This document shows, in pieces, positions 60,503-64,000 of a stretch of 64,000 nt of DNA. This DNA is from Roseivirga echinicomitans (GTDB lineage Bacteria > Bacteroidota > Bacteroidia > Cytophagales > Cyclobacteriaceae), in NCBI RefSeq assembly GCF_001592935.1, contig NZ_LRDB01000023.1, forward strand, positions 352,390 to 416,389, written 5' to 3'. How positions within the stretch are numbered: the first letter of the stretch is position 1; the number at the start of each line of letters is the position of its first letter. The notes beneath the pieces are model-generated. The model was not told the origin of the DNA. It was given only the letters and a program-made list of their open reading frames with translations, and did not search any database. The translations under genes and the position numbers were made by a program.

Positions 60503-61711
60503 TTACAACCCCTTACTCACACTTACCTTCGGAGTTCCCTTAACCGGCTCGTCTACATTTCTATTTAATGAAATCAGTAAAAAGGGCAACAGGAAAAACA
60601 TAATAATAATATAGGCCAAACCTATCACTCTAAACTTAGCAATGGCATAACTGAACTCTTTGACGAAATGAACTAATAATTTTCTAAGAATTGGTAATGA
60701 CATGAAAATAACCGCTCCACTTAAGTTGAATAGCAAATGAGCTATTGCAATTGTGGCTGCTGCCTCAGACCTAAAACCTGCAGCAATCAGTGCTGTCAAG
60801 GTAGTTCCAACGTTAGCTCCTATTATAAATGTAAAAGCATTTTTAAGCTTAATCTTGTCAGCTGCTGCCAGTGGCACTAAAATAGAAGTCGTTACTGAAC
60901 TAGATTGAATTGCCGCAGTAAGCAAAACGCCCCAACTAAATGATTTAATAGGCTTTCCAAAGACAAAAGACTGAAGTCTATTTTTAGACTCTCCAATGAT
61001 GGTCTTTTTAATGATCCAGGTCAGAAGCTTAATAGAAGCAAAAAGAAAGGCAAATGAGATAATTAAAATCAAAACACTGTTGTTTACCCAAAGCACAAAC
61101 TGGCTTGTTAAACCACTGCCCAAAACCGCATCTCCGAGCGGTGAAGCTTCTGAGACACCTTTTCCGTAAATCAATTCGCTAAAATAGAATGAAACTCTTG
61201 AGAGAAACCCATAATAGTGCTCCAGAGGAAATAAAATCAGTACTAGAATGATATTGTAAAAATCGTGGATAGTGCCCACTGCCACCGCCCTTCTAAAAGC
61301 CCTTTTATTTGAAATAAATCCCAAAGCTACAATTGTACTCGTTAGTGTAGTACCTACATTCGCACCCATAATAATTGGCACTGCTTCTTCTAACGAAAGC
61401 GTCCCCGAGGCGACAAGCGCCACCACCATAGTACTCGTAGTTGAACTGCTTTGGATAATAGCTGTAACCAAAAGGCCCAAAAATAAACCAACGAAAGGAT
61501 CTAGTGCGGTCGAGAGTAAATTCTCATTAATAAAACTTAGAGAGCCCGACAGCGCAGTAATCACTAAATCAATAGATACAAGGAAAAAAAATACCGCCAG
61601 TATGATAAGAGTTACCTTCGCAAGCATGGTAGAGAATATACTATCCTCAAAGGTAACTCCTTTCATATTGTTTAAAATTCCTGTTTCTTTAAAGTCTGTT
61701 GTAGAGTGCAA
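60503..61711 (-). CDS. Na/phosphate cotransporter family protein (NptA-type, no PhoU domain)
   Basis: A 402-residue inner-membrane transporter with two inverted PF02690 repeats, each carrying QSSS: AIIQSSSTTSTM (near residue 82), paired with GANVGTTLT, and AAIQSSSVTTSI (near 260), paired with GANVGTTLT. About nine transmembrane helices. The C-terminus is short, lacking a PhoU regulatory domain. The frame begins at 61711; an internal start (MKGVTFEDS, M16) is also possible. Divergent from the second Na/Pi gene at 61889 and upstream of the porin gene, together suggesting a phosphate uptake locus. Confidence 0.9.
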   Translation of the reverse strand: MHSTTDFKETGILNNMKGVTFEDSIFSTMLAKVTLIILAVFFFLVSIDLVITALSGSLSFINENLLSTALDPFVGLFLGLLVTAIIQSSSTTSTMVVALVASGTLSLEEAVPIIMGANVGTTLTSTIVALGFISNKRAFRRAVAVGTIHDFYNIILVLILFPLEHYYGFLSRVSFYFSELIYGKGVSEASPLGDAVLGSGLTSQFVLWVNNSVLILIISFAFLFASIKLLTWIIKKTIIGESKNRLQSFVFGKPIKSFSWGVLLTAAIQSSSVTTSILVPLAAADKIKLKNAFTFIIGANVGTTLTALIAAGFRSEAAATIAIAHLLFNLSGAVIFMSLPILRKLLVHFVKEFSYAIAKFRVIGLAYIIIMFFLLPFLLISLNRNVDEPVKGTPKVSVSKGL

Positions 61712-61888
61712 AGGTAATTATTAATTAGCTCAATGGCTTTTCACCAACATGAACCTATTGTTAAGTATGCTTGACAAGTATACTCTGCTTGGTAATGATT
61801 ATTTAACATTAGCCTTATAAAAAGTATTTCTACTTTTACGGCTGAAAAACGAGTTTTAATAAAGTCGTCATCACAGTAAAATAACACA

Positions 61889-63577
61889 ATGGATTACGGT
61901 ATTTGGAATGTAATAGAACTTTTAGGCGCTCTTGGTTTCTTCATTTACGGAATGAAAGTCATGAGCGAAGGCATCCAAAAAGCTGCAGGAGACAATCTCA
62001 GGCGCATTTTAGGCACCATGACTTCCAATCGTTATACGGGAGTTCTTACTGGCTTTTTAATCACTGCCATAGTTCAGTCATCATCTGCCACCACGGTAAT
62101 GACGGTGAGTTTTGTTAACGCAGGCTTAATTTCTTTAGTAGAATCGGCTGGTGTAATGATGGGAGCAAATATTGGAACTACCATTACTGGTTGGTTAGTT
62201 TCTTTAATTGGCTTCAAAATGAAAATTTCGGCTTTTGCGCTACCATTAATTGCAGTGGCCATGCCACTCATGTTCTCGAAAAAACCCAATCTAAAAAACT
62301 GGGCTGAGTTTATGATTGGATTCGCCCTTCTTTTCTTGGGCTTAGACGCGTTGAAAGCAGCTGTTCCTGAAATACAAAAGAGCCCTGAACTACTATCCTT
62401 TCTTACGCAATTCAATGACCCAGGAATACTTACTAGGCTATTGTTTGTTGGTGTTGGTACTATACTTACTATCGTTGTTCAATCATCCAGTGCAGCCATG
62501 GCTGTTACCATTGTGCTTTGTGCACAAGGATTACCCATAGAAATTGGAACAGCAATGATTTTGGGTGAAAATGTTGGAACAACCATTACTGCTGAATTAG
62601 CTGCTTTAGTAGGAAATGTGCATGCAAAACGCTCAGCCAAGATCCACTCTCTTTTCAACATTATTGGAGTAACGTGGATGGTGATTTTACTCCCATATGT
62701 ATTGGATATGCTCCATTATATTTGGCCTGCCCCAGCTACTGGCGATCCGAATAAATTCACTTTGGCGCTCTTCCATACCACATTTAACTTTTTGAATGTT
62801 ATGATCCTAATATGGTTTGTACCAGGTCTTGTAAACTTGGCTACGAGAATGGTTAAATCTAAAGGAGACGAAGATGAGGAGTTCTCGCTAACAAATATCA
62901 ATTATGACGCTCCATTGACAGCAGAAGTTTCAATTCTCAGTGCTCAAAAGGAAAGCATCAAGTTTGCCGAAATAACCAAGCACATGTTTATTAGTCTTAA
63001 GGATCTTTTGAATGAGACAAAACAAGACAAACGAGATAAACTAAAAGCCAAAATATCTAAGCTTGAGGTTCGCACGGATGAGATTGAAGAAAGAATAGCC
63101 GATTATTTAGTGAGGGTTTCTGAACAACAATTGAGTGTTGAGTCTTCAATCAAAGTTAGATCAATACTGAGCATTGCGCATGACCTTGAAAGAGTGGCAG
63201 ATATTATTCTTAGAATGTCGAAAGATATAGAAAGAGGAAACAAGCAAAAATCTGTATTCTCAGAAAAGCAAAACAAAAATATTGCAGAAATCTTCGCGCT
63301 GATTGACCTTTCCATCGATCAAATGATAGCCAACTTAAATGGTGTCTATGGTAAAGTTGATATCACTGGAGCCATTGAAACTGAAATGGCTATTAACACG
63401 CTCAAAACAAAAATGAGAAAGCAGCATTTAAAAAGTACCGAGAAAAAAGAGTATGATGTCCAAAGCGGAATCATATACAGAGATTTATTCTTTGCTGCTG
63501 AAAAGATTGGAGACCATGTCATCAACGTAAGTGAAGCTGTTCGTGGAGACTTCGGTAAGGATGACGAAGATATGTAA
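61889..63577 (+). CDS. Na/phosphate cotransporter with C-terminal PhoU-like domain
   Basis: A 562-residue protein. The membrane half has two PF02690 repeats: AIVQSSSATTVMTVSFVNAG with GANIGTTIT (near 65-105) and VVQSSSAAMAVTIVLCAQG with GENVGTTIT (near 195-240). Residues about 335-545 form a helical PhoU-like domain (ISKLEVRTDEIEERIADYLVRV, LERVADIILRMSKDIERG, EKIGDHVINVSEAV). The family imports phosphate with sodium; the PhoU part may control it. It is divergent from the shorter paralogue. A TACTTTTA stretch 50 bases before the start (61831) may be its -7 element. Confidence 0.92.
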   Translation: MDYGIWNVIELLGALGFFIYGMKVMSEGIQKAAGDNLRRILGTMTSNRYTGVLTGFLITAIVQSSSATTVMTVSFVNAGLISLVESAGVMMGANIGTTITGWLVSLIGFKMKISAFALPLIAVAMPLMFSKKPNLKNWAEFMIGFALLFLGLDALKAAVPEIQKSPELLSFLTQFNDPGILTRLLFVGVGTILTIVVQSSSAAMAVTIVLCAQGLPIEIGTAMILGENVGTTITAELAALVGNVHAKRSAKIHSLFNIIGVTWMVILLPYVLDMLHYIWPAPATGDPNKFTLALFHTTFNFLNVMILIWFVPGLVNLATRMVKSKGDEDEEFSLTNINYDAPLTAEVSILSAQKESIKFAEITKHMFISLKDLLNETKQDKRDKLKAKISKLEVRTDEIEERIADYLVRVSEQQLSVESSIKVRSILSIAHDLERVADIILRMSKDIERGNKQKSVFSEKQNKNIAEIFALIDLSIDQMIANLNGVYGKVDITGAIETEMAINTLKTKMRKQHLKSTEKKEYDVQSGIIYRDLFFAAEKIGDHVINVSEAVRGDFGKDDEDM

Positions 63578-63597
63578 GCATAAGCTTCAATCACAAT

Positions 63598-63630
63598 AAA
63601 GAAGGCATCTCATTGGATGCCTTCTTTATT
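63598..63630 (+). terminator. Intrinsic terminator after the second Na/Pi gene
   Basis: AAAGAAGGCATC (63598-63609), loop TCATTG, GATGCCTTCTTT (63616-63627): a perfect 12-bp stem with a T-rich end, working in both directions. Confidence 0.9.
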
Positions 63631-64000
63631 TCTATTCGTGTACATACAAAAAGAAAGGGTACTGCCGTACGCAATACCCTAAGAGACTCAACTAAAATCA
63701 GACTACTATATGAAGTGTTAATCCCAACTAGTAATTCAAATTACAGTTTTTTCACTTCCAATATCAATACCCAGTTTAGGGTATTTTCCCTTCGAAAAAA
63801 GAAAAAAACAACTGATTGAGCCTCTAATTTTAAAGTAAATCTTATCTATCGACTCTGACCACATTCTCCGGTGCAGTATCGTAATAGAATTCAAGGTTCT
63901 TTAAAGCTAATTATCACAATAACCGACATATCTAGACTGTTTTATTCACCTCCATATTATCAGATACAATTCACTCACTTATAATGGTTCATTCCCAGGG
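63631..64000. other. Gene-free right end with two hairpins
   Basis: This 370-base stretch has no supported gene. Two hairpins share a GGGTA/TACCC core: 63656-63680 (AGGGTACTGC with GCAATACCCT, one mismatch) and 63766-63785 (AATACCC with GGGTATT around AGTTTA). They may belong to the leader of a gene beyond the window edge or be small repeats. Confidence 0.5.

Noticed and set aside
1..64000. Prophage, CRISPR-Cas locus, transposase, rRNA or tRNA genes
   Set aside because: None was recognised. The holin-like genes at 58263-59101 sit in a lipid-enzyme operon and have no phage neighbours.

Overview
The window is a compact, mostly vertically inherited stretch of a Bacteroidota chromosome, probably a marine-type member of the Cytophagales (Roseivirga-like; this placement is inferred from gene content and style, not tested). 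Pointers are the type IX secretion protein PorZ, bacillithiol synthase BshA, DUF4221 and DUF4270 lipoproteins, a bacterial geranylgeranylglyceryl phosphate synthase homologue, paired rhomboids beside mutL, MG2/TonB-plug proteins, almost no Shine-Dalgarno sequences, and several exact or near matches to the Bacteroidota -7 promoter element TAnnTTTG.

Layout. 1-2.3 kb: zapA and rny (division, RNA decay), ending in a strong bidirectional terminator. 2.3-9.7 kb: envelope and proteolysis genes (Prc-type protease, orphan FtsX-type ABC permease, second S41 protease, DUF4221 lipoprotein, MarR regulator). 9.7-16.7 kb is the accessory part: a lipoprotein form of RidA, then two visibly AT-richer protease genes flanked and separated by attC-like imperfect palindromes (10648-12621), an M61 peptidase, a 21-bp inverted repeat pair, a pentapeptide-repeat protein, and a Fic/DUF4172 gene behind a cluster of repeated operator-like motifs. 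16.7-26 kb: a MoxR-like ATPase/VWA pair, small lipoprotein and DUF1761 genes, an NAD-binding epimerase-like protein, bshA, and a GH3/beta-lactamase fusion. 26-37.6 kb: mutL, two rhomboids, an MG2/plug protein, rlmN, a thioesterase, clpB and ldcA. 37.6-43.7 kb: a minus-strand run ferredoxin-tdk-porZ-recO, then a 2OG oxygenase and chrA. 43.7-51.8 kb: gltX, ridA, and the glgA-like/DUF4270/glmS operon. 51.9-58.3 kb: panC, panD, a flippase-like protein, rfaE2, a zinc peptidase, an acyl-CoA dehydrogenase, an AraC regulator, and the GGGP synthase operon. 58.3-63.6 kb: holin-like proteins, an OprP-like porin, and two divergent Na/phosphate cotransporters that may together form an inorganic phosphate uptake locus.

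Most of the window is housekeeping and needs no special explanation. The best candidate for something less described is the 10.6-12.6 kb segment, whose genes and palindromes are arranged like integron cassettes although no integrase is visible. Next are the Fic operator cluster, a half-length glycogen-synthase-like protein that has lost the KxGGL substrate motif inside the glmS operon, and a MutL and a thymidine kinase with degraded metal-binding motifs. No tRNA, rRNA, CRISPR array, transposase or integrase was recognised.
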